DNA from: UBA7332 sp051652645
Lineage (GTDB): Bacteria; Bacteroidota; Bacteroidia; Bacteroidales; UBA7332
DNA: 42,200 bases
Direction of reading: 5' to 3'
Assembly (NCBI GenBank): GCA_051652645.1
Contig: JBOFUP010000097.1
Coordinates: 1 to 42,200 of the forward strand
Part shown: positions 27,593 through 36,810 of the stretch, in pieces
How the letters are laid out: each line of letters opens with the position of its first letter
Numbering within the stretch: position 1 is the stretch's first letter
Made by a program: the position numbers and the translations under genes
Notes under the pieces: generated by a model
Seen by the model: only the letters and a program-made list of their open reading frames with translations
What the model was told of the DNA's origin: nothing
Database searches by the model: none

Positions 27593-29305
27593 ATGAGAAA
27601 AAGATTACAGACACTATCAATGATGATCAGCTGCTCATTGGTTGCACTAGCCCAATGGTCTAGTACACCATCTGAGAATCTGACCTGGAAGAGTATGAAT
27701 ACCCCTAACTCATTCCCAGGCGAACTAGTTGTCGATAAAACAACTGGGAATATATATGCAACAATGGAAATTAATGAGAGACTTCCTGGTGATGAAGAAG
27801 GAGAAATAAGTCTCCCTATATATCTTCAGATATTTGACCCTCATGGTTATCCCATGTTAAGCAATAACGGTATGCTTATCACCGAACAGCCAACAAAAGG
27901 TTATTCAACTGGATACTCTCTTATCACTGCCGATAATGGTGACGCCATTATAGCATACACAGATGTTAGACATAATGGTTCCGCTGAGATTTACCTATAT
28001 AGAGTAACCAAAGAGGGAAAGCATCTTTGGTTTGATCAAGAAGGACGAGCAGGTAAGAGATTAACCGATAATGAAGCCCAAGAGATGCGACTCAAGATGG
28101 TTAAATTCGACAATGATAAATACATTGTTGCTTGGAGCGAACCTGGTATCACAAAGTTCACAGTAATAGATAAAGATGGAGAAATGCTAGACAAGTATCC
28201 AAATGAGTTAGCAGATACATCTATTGCTCCTATGCTCCTTGAGTGTGAAGATAATGGATTCATCATCTCCTATGCCCAACAAAACGGAGATGGTAAATAC
28301 CAACTAATTGCTGAGAAGTATGACAAATCATTAAACAAAGTATGGCAAAACACTTTTGCTTATTCAGGGGTGAACGCGACCACAAGATATAAGATGATAA
28401 GCGATGGGAATAATGGTGTCATTTTTGCTTGGTCGTGGGGTGTAAACCTAGGTGATGCTTATGTTAGCATTCAACATATAAAGGCTGACGGCACTAAGGT
28501 TATAGAAGATAACACACTCACCGACACAAACTCAAATTTTCAGCATGAGTATCCAGTTATCACTTACGATCAAGGAATTGACGAGATATCCATAGCTTGG
28601 AGGAAACGCAGAAAGAGTGCCACATCCTCTCTTCTAGACAAAATGGTTGTACGAAGATATATTGGTGGTATCCCCACTACTGGAACTTCAGATGCAGACA
28701 TTATGCTATTTTATGATGGGCCATCATATTCATACCTTCCGCAGTCGCTATTCTCGTGTAGTAATGGTGACATAATATTCACTTATACCAAAGGGGTTAG
28801 CTCAGGAAGATTTGATGAAATACTGACTAAAAGGTTTGACAAATCACTTAAAGAGGTATGGGGTGAGACGATAACCTCAAAACCAACGCCTAAGAGTTTA
28901 TCAAGAAATACCATTTCGCATAATAATCAAGTTATAATGCAGTGGAAAGAAGAAGAAGGTGATGACCAAACATCCATGCGCATACAGAACATCAGTTTCG
29001 ACGGAAAACTAGGAGTCTCTCTTTCAAACAGTGTTGAGAAAAACTACACAAATGATTGGGCTTCTGCATATCCCACATATGTAATTGACAACATAAACAT
29101 CCAATTGAATGTTGACACCCGATCGAATACCTCTATAACTATATACAATCTCCTTGGAGTAAAGATCAAAGATCTATACAAAGGAGTATTAGATGCTGGA
29201 AGATACGATCAGAGCTATAATCTAAGCTCTCTTACAAAAGGGATCTACATCGTTGAAGTAATGTGCAATAATCAACGTTACGTACAACGCATCGTTATTC
29301 AATAA
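27593..29305 (+). CDS. Secreted propeller-like protein with T9SS sorting tail
   Basis: A 570-aa protein with signal peptide (about 1-20, ending ALAQ). The body (about 25-480) repeats a pattern of beta strands with short acidic turns and Trp-rich strand ends, such as IYLYRVTKEGKHLWF, KYIVAWSEPG, GVIFAWSWG and EISIAWRKR, which suggests a beta-propeller; no enzyme motif was found. The last 75 residues (NTSITIYNLLGVKIK, LTKGIYIVEV) are a T9SS type A sorting domain, although the usual YPNP start is replaced by YPTYVIDN. It is packed between the LRR gene (7 nt) and the subtilase gene (14 nt). It may bind substrate for the protease. Confidence 0.7.
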   Translation: MRKRLQTLSMMISCSLVALAQWSSTPSENLTWKSMNTPNSFPGELVVDKTTGNIYATMEINERLPGDEEGEISLPIYLQIFDPHGYPMLSNNGMLITEQPTKGYSTGYSLITADNGDAIIAYTDVRHNGSAEIYLYRVTKEGKHLWFDQEGRAGKRLTDNEAQEMRLKMVKFDNDKYIVAWSEPGITKFTVIDKDGEMLDKYPNELADTSIAPMLLECEDNGFIISYAQQNGDGKYQLIAEKYDKSLNKVWQNTFAYSGVNATTRYKMISDGNNGVIFAWSWGVNLGDAYVSIQHIKADGTKVIEDNTLTDTNSNFQHEYPVITYDQGIDEISIAWRKRRKSATSSLLDKMVVRRYIGGIPTTGTSDADIMLFYDGPSYSYLPQSLFSCSNGDIIFTYTKGVSSGRFDEILTKRFDKSLKEVWGETITSKPTPKSLSRNTISHNNQVIMQWKEEEGDDQTSMRIQNISFDGKLGVSLSNSVEKNYTNDWASAYPTYVIDNINIQLNVDTRSNTSITIYNLLGVKIKDLYKGVLDAGRYDQSYNLSSLTKGIYIVEVMCNNQRYVQRIVIQ

Positions 29306-29319
29306 ATAAAAAGAGTAGA

Positions 29320-32300
29320 ATGATATATAATATTAGAGCATTAATTATCACAATTGTTCTTTCTGGCTTTTCGTTGGGCTTAACAGCCCAACGAAAAGTA
29401 ATTAATGGTGTATATAGCGGAGTAGTAAAAATTAAGCTATCACCCTCAACAGCAGAACAACTTAACAGTAGAGTGTTCAACTCAAACTCTTCTACTACCT
29501 TCGGAGTTAATCAACTTGACTCTGAGTTACAATCAGCTAAAGTCTCACATATTGAGAGACTAGTTCCCTACTCTGACAAGCATGAAGCAAAACTTACAGC
29601 TTCAGGCATGAACCGTTGGTATGTAATATACTATGATCAAGAGATTGCTCCTGAATCTCTAGCATCATCACTGTCTAGAGTCTCTGAAGTAGAGAAAACA
29701 AGTCTTGAACTCGAATCAACGCCACATAGTCTTAGTACTACTTCTAGCACGATAATGAATGACCCTCGTGCTAGGGATCAGTGGCACTATGACAATCTCG
29801 GACTAAATAGTGGCCGCATTGGTGCGGACATTAAGTTAAGCAAAGCTCACCTCATCGAGACAGGTAAACCAAACGTCATTGTTTCTGTTCACGACTTTGG
29901 TGTTGAGTATAACCACTTAGATCTAGCTCAAAACATGTGGATTAATCAAGCCGAGTGGAATGGTATTCCTGGAGTTGATGATGATGGTAACGGATACGTT
30001 GATGATATATATGGATATAACTTTGCTGCTGCTTCTGCCACAATAACACCTGGAGAACATGGTACGCACTGTGCCGGTACTGTAGCTGCAGTGAATAACA
30101 ATGGAATTGGTGTGGCAGGTGTGGCAGGTGGCAATGGATTACCTAATAGTGGGGTTAGAATCATGACTACACAAACATTCGCCACCAATAGCTCTGCGGC
30201 TGGTCGTCATGCTCTAGCATTCATCTATGCAGCAAACAATGGTGCTGTAATTGCTCAAAACTCTTGGGGCTACACAACCCCTGGAGCATATGAGGCTGAG
30301 ACTCTTGAAGCAATAGACTACTTTATTGACTATGCAGGCCACTATCCTGGGTCTCCACTAAAAGGAGGATTAGTTGTTTTCGCTTCTGGTAACTCATCAA
30401 TGAGCGGACAGTTCTATCCTGGATGTTATGACAGAGTAATATCCGTTAGTTCAACAAACAACAAAGATGAAGCATCTTATTATACAAACTATGACAGTTG
30501 GGTCACACTATCAGCCCCTGGAGGGGAGACAAGTGTCAACTCAGATCCTCGTGGAGTATTGAGCACCGTTCTCAACCACGGCTACAATTACCTTCAAGGC
30601 ACTTCAATGGCGTGTCCTCACGTCTCTGGTGTTGCTGCACTAATTGTATCAAAGTTTGGCCATGAGGCATACACTCCAGATGAGGTAAAACAACGCTTGA
30701 TAAACTCTACCGACACCCTAGAGTATCTTCTACCCAAGTATAGGGGAAAAATGGGTTCAGGAAGGCTAAATGCATGGATTGCACTATCCGATCCACAAGG
30801 TAAGTCTCCAGAAAAAGCTACACTGAGCGTTGTCTCATCATCTCAAGATGCTGTCACTCTAAAGTGGAGAGTCGTTGCTGATGGTGGTGGTGCTTATGTA
30901 AATAATTACCAAGTACTATATTCAAATCAACCATTCACCCTTGATAATCTAACTGACGTTGTCTCTATAAATGTCAGAACATCTAAAGAACTTAATCAAG
31001 AGACCACACACATCATCAACAAACTGATGAGCAATGGCAAATACTACTTCATACTAAAATCCACAGACCTATTCGGTAACTCTTCATACTCCGATATGAT
31101 CACAGCCGAAACTGAGGCTGGTCCTGAGATGACTATCTTTCATGATGAACAGAACTATCAACTAACATATCCAAACCTAACAAATAGCTCATCTATAAAC
31201 ATCTCTAACAATGGAATTGGTGAGTTACGTTGGGAGAGCAGCATACAGAAGGTGATAGGTTCTTCACTTAAAAGCCTATTATTACCACAAGCTACTCTTA
31301 GTAACTTCGAGATTAACGACAATACACTTGATATAAAAGAAGTCAAACCATATGATGTTGGTGTAGGTAACATAGGTGGTGACGAAGTCCTATACACAGA
31401 CAGTATATGGTACGATCCAAATAGAAGAGGTGACAAAAGAATAGGTATTTCAACCTCAGGTGCTATATATACAATAGGCAAACGCTTTGTGGTTAATCAA
31501 GAAAGAGGTTTCATCCTTTCTCATCTAAAATATACTTTCGCTAGAGATGGAGCTACACTTCCTCTAATCTTTGAGGTATATCGCGACGGTGTTTACCCCA
31601 ATTCAGGCGAGCTTGTTTCTGAGTTCATGTACTACGGAGGAAGTACAGCTCCAGAGGATCACTATATTGAACTACCTACTCCTGTGAAGTTCAATCAAAA
31701 CGACAACTTCTGGGTTGTAATATACCACCCTACTGGAATGAGGACTCCATCTTTAATCAATGAACCCGAATATCGAGCAGACTACGACTACGTTAGTGGT
31801 GATGCTGGTAACTCATGGAGTGAGATCTCAATTGCATATGGGAAACCTGCTATGTTCAAAATCAGAGCACTCCAAGGAACCACAATGAGACATATATCAC
31901 TCTCTCCTGACTATGGTCGTATAGCTCCTGGCATAACAGAGAAGGTAAGTCTAGATATCGATGCTACAAGACTTGTAAATGGAACACACAATGCCAACAT
32001 CTACATAATGAGCAATGATGCTAGCAATTCAAGCTATGAAATACCCGTTAAGATCAATGTCACAGGACAACTACCAAACCCAACAGTTAATAGCAATATT
32101 GTTGAGTTTGCTGGTGTCTCGGTGGGTGCAACGCTATCAAAAGAGATCACCGTGACAAATAATGGGTACGGAGCTTGGAGTGTTTCGGAGGTTAAGGTCA
32201 ATAATAGTGACTATCGTGTCAATAGCGAAGGCTTTACTCTCGAACCAGGAGAACAAAAAACTCTACGTATTGACTTTGTTCCAACAGTAGAAGATAATAA

Positions 32301-35300
32301 TTCAAACGGGACACTTAAATTCATCTCCTCTGAGGTCAATCTTGAGGCACGACTAATTGGATATGGAAGAAGCGCCTCCAAACTTTCAACAAAGGAGCTA
32401 TTCATTAACACAGATATAACACAAGCTAGTGTTGTTGATGCTGAGATAGAATTAATCAATGAGGGAAAGAACACACTAATATACTCCATACCAAGACTAA
32501 CATCTGGTGGAGCTGTTATAACTGATGCTGGCAATTACAGTTGGGAGGCAAACACGATGAGTAATGCTCGTCCATATCGATTCGAAGATATATCCGAGAG
32601 TGGTATGAACGTTCCATTCATCAACTCCAAAGATGATGCCTCAGCAATGGATATGAGCATAGCCTTTGAGTTCCCATTCTACAATAAGCTATATAGCAAG
32701 CTGAATGTCAACTATAACGGTTTCATAAACTTCGGCACAATGCCAAGCTCAACACACGTCAACCGTAGCCTACCATCCAATGATGCACCAAAGAGCGGTA
32801 TCTTTGCAATGTGGGGTGACATAGTATCAGCATCTAGCATAAAGTATAAATCTGATGAAGAGAGTTTTATTATTCAGTGGACAGATGCAAAATTCTATCG
32901 TTCGACTATAAAAGCCACTTTTCAAATTGCACTTTTCCCTTCTGGTATTATTGAGCTACGCTACGAAGAGATAACCCCAGAGTCTGGTGAAGAGATTTAC
33001 ACAATTGGTATCCAAGATGAGAGTGGCACAACTGGAGTTGGGGTAATACACAAGGGAGAATATGCCACGTCACAAAGTATGACTACACTCTACCCTTATA
33101 CCTGTAATGCTATTAGCTCCATAGATAAACGAGAGGGTGTTATTGAGCCCAACAGCTCTGAAAAACTTGTTGTCAAGCTTGATGCATCAATAGATAAGTT
33201 GACCAATGGAGTTCATTTGTCAGATCTACTTATTTTGACAAATGATCCTGCAAATGCAGCATTCCACCTACCTATCAAACTGAATGTCCAAGGAGAAGGT
33301 AAGATGAATGTCACAACCTCTACTATCAACTTCGAGAACACACTCACAGACGTTACCTATGAGTATGGTGTACTTATTCAAAACCAAGGGAATAAGAGCA
33401 TCAATGTTAAGCCAATCTCTACAAATAAAGCACTAGACTTTGGTCAGTACACAACAAGTGGAATAGATATTGATCCATATAGCAGTGCATCAATACCTGT
33501 ATACTTCACACCCACTCTTCTTGGAGAGTTCACTTGCGATATCACTTTAGAATCGAATGATAAAGATAACTCCAAGCACAATATTACAGTATCATCTGTA
33601 GTAACAGAAGCACCAAAGCTTAATCTGTCAACTCAATCACTTGATATCGTAGTTGAAGCTGGCAAGGTATTCGAGACAGAGCTGACTATATCCAATATGG
33701 CCAACACATCTAATCTCGACTACACTATTTCAACCCCTGATTGGATGGAAGTAATAAATCCTGAACAATCCGGAGGTGGTGTGGACAGTGACTACGGATA
33801 TCGTTGGAGAGACAACAAAGGGGATAATGCCTCTTCAGTAGGCTTTAGTTGGATTGACATACGTAGTGAAGCCGATGAGTTAACAATGGATATGACCAAA
33901 TTCAACGCCTCATTTGACCTTCCATTCAGCTTCCCATTCTACGGTAAAGAGCAGAGTAAGATCTTTGTCTCTGGTTTTGGTGCTATTGCTTTTAGTGAAA
34001 AGGATGCTTCAAATATGAACATATCAAGTATACCTTCCAATGATAGCAACAATGGATTGATCATTCCACTATATAGTGCCATGCTACAACCATCCCTAGC
34101 ACAAAGCAGATACTATATAAAGAGCGAAGAGAATAGAGTGATAATTCAGTTCCAAAACATACAGACTAAAGTTGGTGGATCTGTAACATTCCAAGTCCAC
34201 CTTCACAAAGATGGTCGCATTAGCTACTACTATTATCAAGTAGAAAACTTTATGTACCTGAGTCAAGCTATGGTTGGACTTGAAGATTACAGTGGCGAGA
34301 AGGCATTATTAATATCAAATAACAAGAGCTATCTATGCAATAATCTTGCTATTGAATTCTACCCTCCTCGTCATGGATCACTCGAAGCGAACTCTTCTAA
34401 GAGCTGGAAAATCAAAGTGTCGGCAGAAGAGAAGTTTGAGATGAACCTATCAGATCACATACTAATTAGATCTAACGACCCAAAAGCTGAGATCACTACA
34501 ATTCCTCTCTCGCTAAAAATAGAGGGTAAAGTGGAGTTGGACTACCCTACTAGTGCCGATCTCGGTTACGTGTTTGTCGTTCAAGACCAAAGCAACCAAC
34601 CTGTTGCACAACCTTTCGAAGTAATAATCAAGAACAGTGGAACAAAGAAGGCTATCATTAAAAATATAGAACTTAAGAACCTCCACTCTAACTTGATCTC
34701 ATCCATCACGACTGAGTCACCAGCTACGATAAACGAGAAAGAAGAGATGGCTATTAAATTCTCTCTTGCTGCAAAAGGTGCTGCACCTATGACCAATGGA
34801 GAACTTCATATCTCTTTCGATGAAATGGAGCCTATAGTTATAGTGTTGCAATCAAAAACAACCCTTCCACCTGTGAGCGAAACCTCAAAACAGTTCATCA
34901 CATGGCAAGGGAAAATGAGTGATAACCATCAACCTGTATCCTTTAATATAAACAATAAAGGAGTAAGTTCTAATGGAAAACTCAACTATAGCATCTCGGC
35001 TAGATATCTTGCTGGACCAAGAGTTGAGTCGAACAATAATTCACTATTCCTCAATAGGAGCCTAACAAAGCAACAAGGACTGACTATACAAAGAGGTGAA
35101 GTAGAGGCTCATACTTATGAAAACTCATCTGATCTAATATTCCAAGACAGTCTACTTTATGACCTACCAGGGTTCCCTGATGACTATCTCGGATTCGGAG
35201 CAGGAGACTTCATTTGTGCTAACAAGTTCACTGTATCAGAGAAATCATTCAGACTGACTCACGCATATAACTACTACTACACAGGCTATTCAATGAGTGG

Positions 35301-36615
35301 AACTGTATCTATTGTTAAAGGCGGAACTAACCCAGATAATGGGACACTACTCGTTGAGACACCCTTCACAATCCAAAAGACAGGAGAGGTGATTGTTCCT
35401 CTTCCAGAGGCTATAACCTTTGAAGTAGGTGAAACATTCTGGATTGTATTCTCAGTGAAGAATGCACCCAACTCTCAAGGTGTGAATATCAACTCTGTAA
35501 TGACGGATGTATCATTCTACACCAACGGCGAGACATGGTACGAGCTAACCAAAGACTCTGGACTCAGCACAAGACCTGTATTCAAGATCAGAGGTTACTC
35601 AATAGCTGAGGAGTGGTTGGAGATAACACCTATTAGTGGTACCATCAACGCACAACAGTCAGAAGAGATAAAAGTAGAGTTCAAGCGTCTGTCTCTACCT
35701 AAGGCAAAAAGCTATGCCGAACTACTAATCTCGACAAACGACCCACTAAATAGAGAGATAACAATACCTGTTTCTGCAATATTTAATGAGCGTCCACAAT
35801 TCGTTGAGACACCAAGTCAAGTAAATAGAGTCTACGAAGGCGAAGTTCACAACTACAGAATTGTTGCATCTGATATTGATGGTGATAATGTCTCTTATGG
35901 CATAAAAGGGAATCTCCCTGAGTTCTTCACTCTCAATGTTGTCGATGGAGTAGCCACTCTATCTCTTAATGCTACTCATGGAACAGCAGGTATATACACC
36001 ATTGTTGTTACTGCCGAAGATGGAATAAACACCCCTGCTGAGTTCCATATTGTTTTCGAAATCATCAAGATCAATAGAGCTCCTGAGACAAACATAGATG
36101 ATATATTACCTATACGCATCAACGGAACTCAGTTAGTAATAGAGCTTAATGACTACTTCACTGATCCTGATGGCGACGAACTCCTATACGGACATCAGAT
36201 TGACCAAGGTCAACCATTCACCGTTGAGCGTCTACAGAGTAGATTAATAATAACTGGCACAACGATTGGCGAAGGTAGCTTCACAATATTCTGCAGTGAT
36301 GGAAAGAGATCAATCTCTAAACTCATGCCTGTAGTGGTAGATCTGATAAGTGGTATAGAGGATAAGATAAGCCAAGAGGTTAACATCTATCCAAATCCCG
36401 CTGCTGAATCAACCTCAGTTAGTTGGTCAGAGAATGTCGAAGTTGATCGCCTAGAGGTTGTAACCGTGGATGGTAAACTTGTATCAAGTTTACGATTAAA
36501 CTCATTTGATCGTAACACACGTTTAGATCTTAGCAGATTAACTCCTGGTTACTACATTGTGAGATTGATTAACAATGATGAGATAATAGCTCATAAGCAA
36601 CTTATCAAACAGTAA
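29320..36615 (+). CDS. Giant S8 subtilisin-like protease with T9SS sorting domain
   Basis: A 2431-aa secreted serine protease. It has a signal peptide (1-23), a propeptide-like region (about 25-150) and a peptidase S8 domain (about 165-490) with catalytic Asp192 (HDFGVEYNH), His250 (GEHGTHCAG) and Ser429 (GTSMACPHVSG), plus oxyanion Asn314 (AQNSWG). The catalytic-Asp motif is DFG, not the usual DTG. A fibronectin-III-like domain follows (about 500-600). Then come duplicated beta modules: X1 (690-860), Y1 (1070-1262), Y2 (1492-1685) and X2 (1940-2095), each followed by a strand with an ND(P/A) motif as in ASPM-SPD-2-Hydin or choice-of-anchor domains. Two cadherin/dystroglycan-like Ig domains (about 2150-2335) and a T9SS tail (from 2346, VNIYPNPAAE) complete it. 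It is the last gene of the plus-strand locus and is followed by a terminator. Confidence 0.9.
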   Translation: MIYNIRALIITIVLSGFSLGLTAQRKVINGVYSGVVKIKLSPSTAEQLNSRVFNSNSSTTFGVNQLDSELQSAKVSHIERLVPYSDKHEAKLTASGMNRWYVIYYDQEIAPESLASSLSRVSEVEKTSLELESTPHSLSTTSSTIMNDPRARDQWHYDNLGLNSGRIGADIKLSKAHLIETGKPNVIVSVHDFGVEYNHLDLAQNMWINQAEWNGIPGVDDDGNGYVDDIYGYNFAAASATITPGEHGTHCAGTVAAVNNNGIGVAGVAGGNGLPNSGVRIMTTQTFATNSSAAGRHALAFIYAANNGAVIAQNSWGYTTPGAYEAETLEAIDYFIDYAGHYPGSPLKGGLVVFASGNSSMSGQFYPGCYDRVISVSSTNNKDEASYYTNYDSWVTLSAPGGETSVNSDPRGVLSTVLNHGYNYLQGTSMACPHVSGVAALIVSKFGHEAYTPDEVKQRLINSTDTLEYLLPKYRGKMGSGRLNAWIALSDPQGKSPEKATLSVVSSSQDAVTLKWRVVADGGGAYVNNYQVLYSNQPFTLDNLTDVVSINVRTSKELNQETTHIINKLMSNGKYYFILKSTDLFGNSSYSDMITAETEAGPEMTIFHDEQNYQLTYPNLTNSSSINISNNGIGELRWESSIQKVIGSSLKSLLLPQATLSNFEINDNTLDIKEVKPYDVGVGNIGGDEVLYTDSIWYDPNRRGDKRIGISTSGAIYTIGKRFVVNQERGFILSHLKYTFARDGATLPLIFEVYRDGVYPNSGELVSEFMYYGGSTAPEDHYIELPTPVKFNQNDNFWVVIYHPTGMRTPSLINEPEYRADYDYVSGDAGNSWSEISIAYGKPAMFKIRALQGTTMRHISLSPDYGRIAPGITEKVSLDIDATRLVNGTHNANIYIMSNDASNSSYEIPVKINVTGQLPNPTVNSNIVEFAGVSVGATLSKEITVTNNGYGAWSVSEVKVNNSDYRVNSEGFTLEPGEQKTLRIDFVPTVEDNNSNGTLKFISSEVNLEARLIGYGRSASKLSTKELFINTDITQASVVDAEIELINEGKNTLIYSIPRLTSGGAVITDAGNYSWEANTMSNARPYRFEDISESGMNVPFINSKDDASAMDMSIAFEFPFYNKLYSKLNVNYNGFINFGTMPSSTHVNRSLPSNDAPKSGIFAMWGDIVSASSIKYKSDEESFIIQWTDAKFYRSTIKATFQIALFPSGIIELRYEEITPESGEEIYTIGIQDESGTTGVGVIHKGEYATSQSMTTLYPYTCNAISSIDKREGVIEPNSSEKLVVKLDASIDKLTNGVHLSDLLILTNDPANAAFHLPIKLNVQGEGKMNVTTSTINFENTLTDVTYEYGVLIQNQGNKSINVKPISTNKALDFGQYTTSGIDIDPYSSASIPVYFTPTLLGEFTCDITLESNDKDNSKHNITVSSVVTEAPKLNLSTQSLDIVVEAGKVFETELTISNMANTSNLDYTISTPDWMEVINPEQSGGGVDSDYGYRWRDNKGDNASSVGFSWIDIRSEADELTMDMTKFNASFDLPFSFPFYGKEQSKIFVSGFGAIAFSEKDASNMNISSIPSNDSNNGLIIPLYSAMLQPSLAQSRYYIKSEENRVIIQFQNIQTKVGGSVTFQVHLHKDGRISYYYYQVENFMYLSQAMVGLEDYSGEKALLISNNKSYLCNNLAIEFYPPRHGSLEANSSKSWKIKVSAEEKFEMNLSDHILIRSNDPKAEITTIPLSLKIEGKVELDYPTSADLGYVFVVQDQSNQPVAQPFEVIIKNSGTKKAIIKNIELKNLHSNLISSITTESPATINEKEEMAIKFSLAAKGAAPMTNGELHISFDEMEPIVIVLQSKTTLPPVSETSKQFITWQGKMSDNHQPVSFNINNKGVSSNGKLNYSISARYLAGPRVESNNNSLFLNRSLTKQQGLTIQRGEVEAHTYENSSDLIFQDSLLYDLPGFPDDYLGFGAGDFICANKFTVSEKSFRLTHAYNYYYTGYSMSGTVSIVKGGTNPDNGTLLVETPFTIQKTGEVIVPLPEAITFEVGETFWIVFSVKNAPNSQGVNINSVMTDVSFYTNGETWYELTKDSGLSTRPVFKIRGYSIAEEWLEITPISGTINAQQSEEIKVEFKRLSLPKAKSYAELLISTNDPLNREITIPVSAIFNERPQFVETPSQVNRVYEGEVHNYRIVASDIDGDNVSYGIKGNLPEFFTLNVVDGVATLSLNATHGTAGIYTIVVTAEDGINTPAEFHIVFEIIKINRAPETNIDDILPIRINGTQLVIELNDYFTDPDGDELLYGHQIDQGQPFTVERLQSRLIITGTTIGEGSFTIFCSDGKRSISKLMPVVVDLISGIEDKISQEVNIYPNPAAESTSVSWSENVEVDRLEVVTVDGKLVSSLRLNSFDRNTRLDLSRLTPGYYIVRLINNDEIIAHKQLIKQ

Positions 36616-36639
36616 CACTTAGTTCTATTTATTATACGC

Positions 36640-36684
36640 AGATATTGGCAGTGGTCTATAGTGATCACTGCCATATCTTTTTTA
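36640..36684 (+). terminator. Terminator of the protease locus
   Basis: AGATATTGGCAGTG (36640-36653) pairs with CACTGCCATATCT (36666-36678) with one bulged T, followed by a seven-T run. Confidence 0.8.
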
Positions 36685-36723
36685 TCTCATGTAGATGAGC
36701 TACAACATGAATACGATAATACA

Positions 36724-36776
36724 ATAAAAAAGAGTCAGAGTAACTACCCTTTATTCGAGTAGTCATTCTGACTCTT
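36724..36776 (-). terminator. Terminator of the guanine deaminase gene
   Basis: An 18-bp stem with two imperfect positions (36730-36747 with 36759-36776), read on the minus strand and followed by TTTTTTATTG. It lies 35 nt after the stop codon. Confidence 0.75.
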
Positions 36777-36810
36777 AATACATTAATATCCTCAAGTGAT
36801 AACCAACTAC

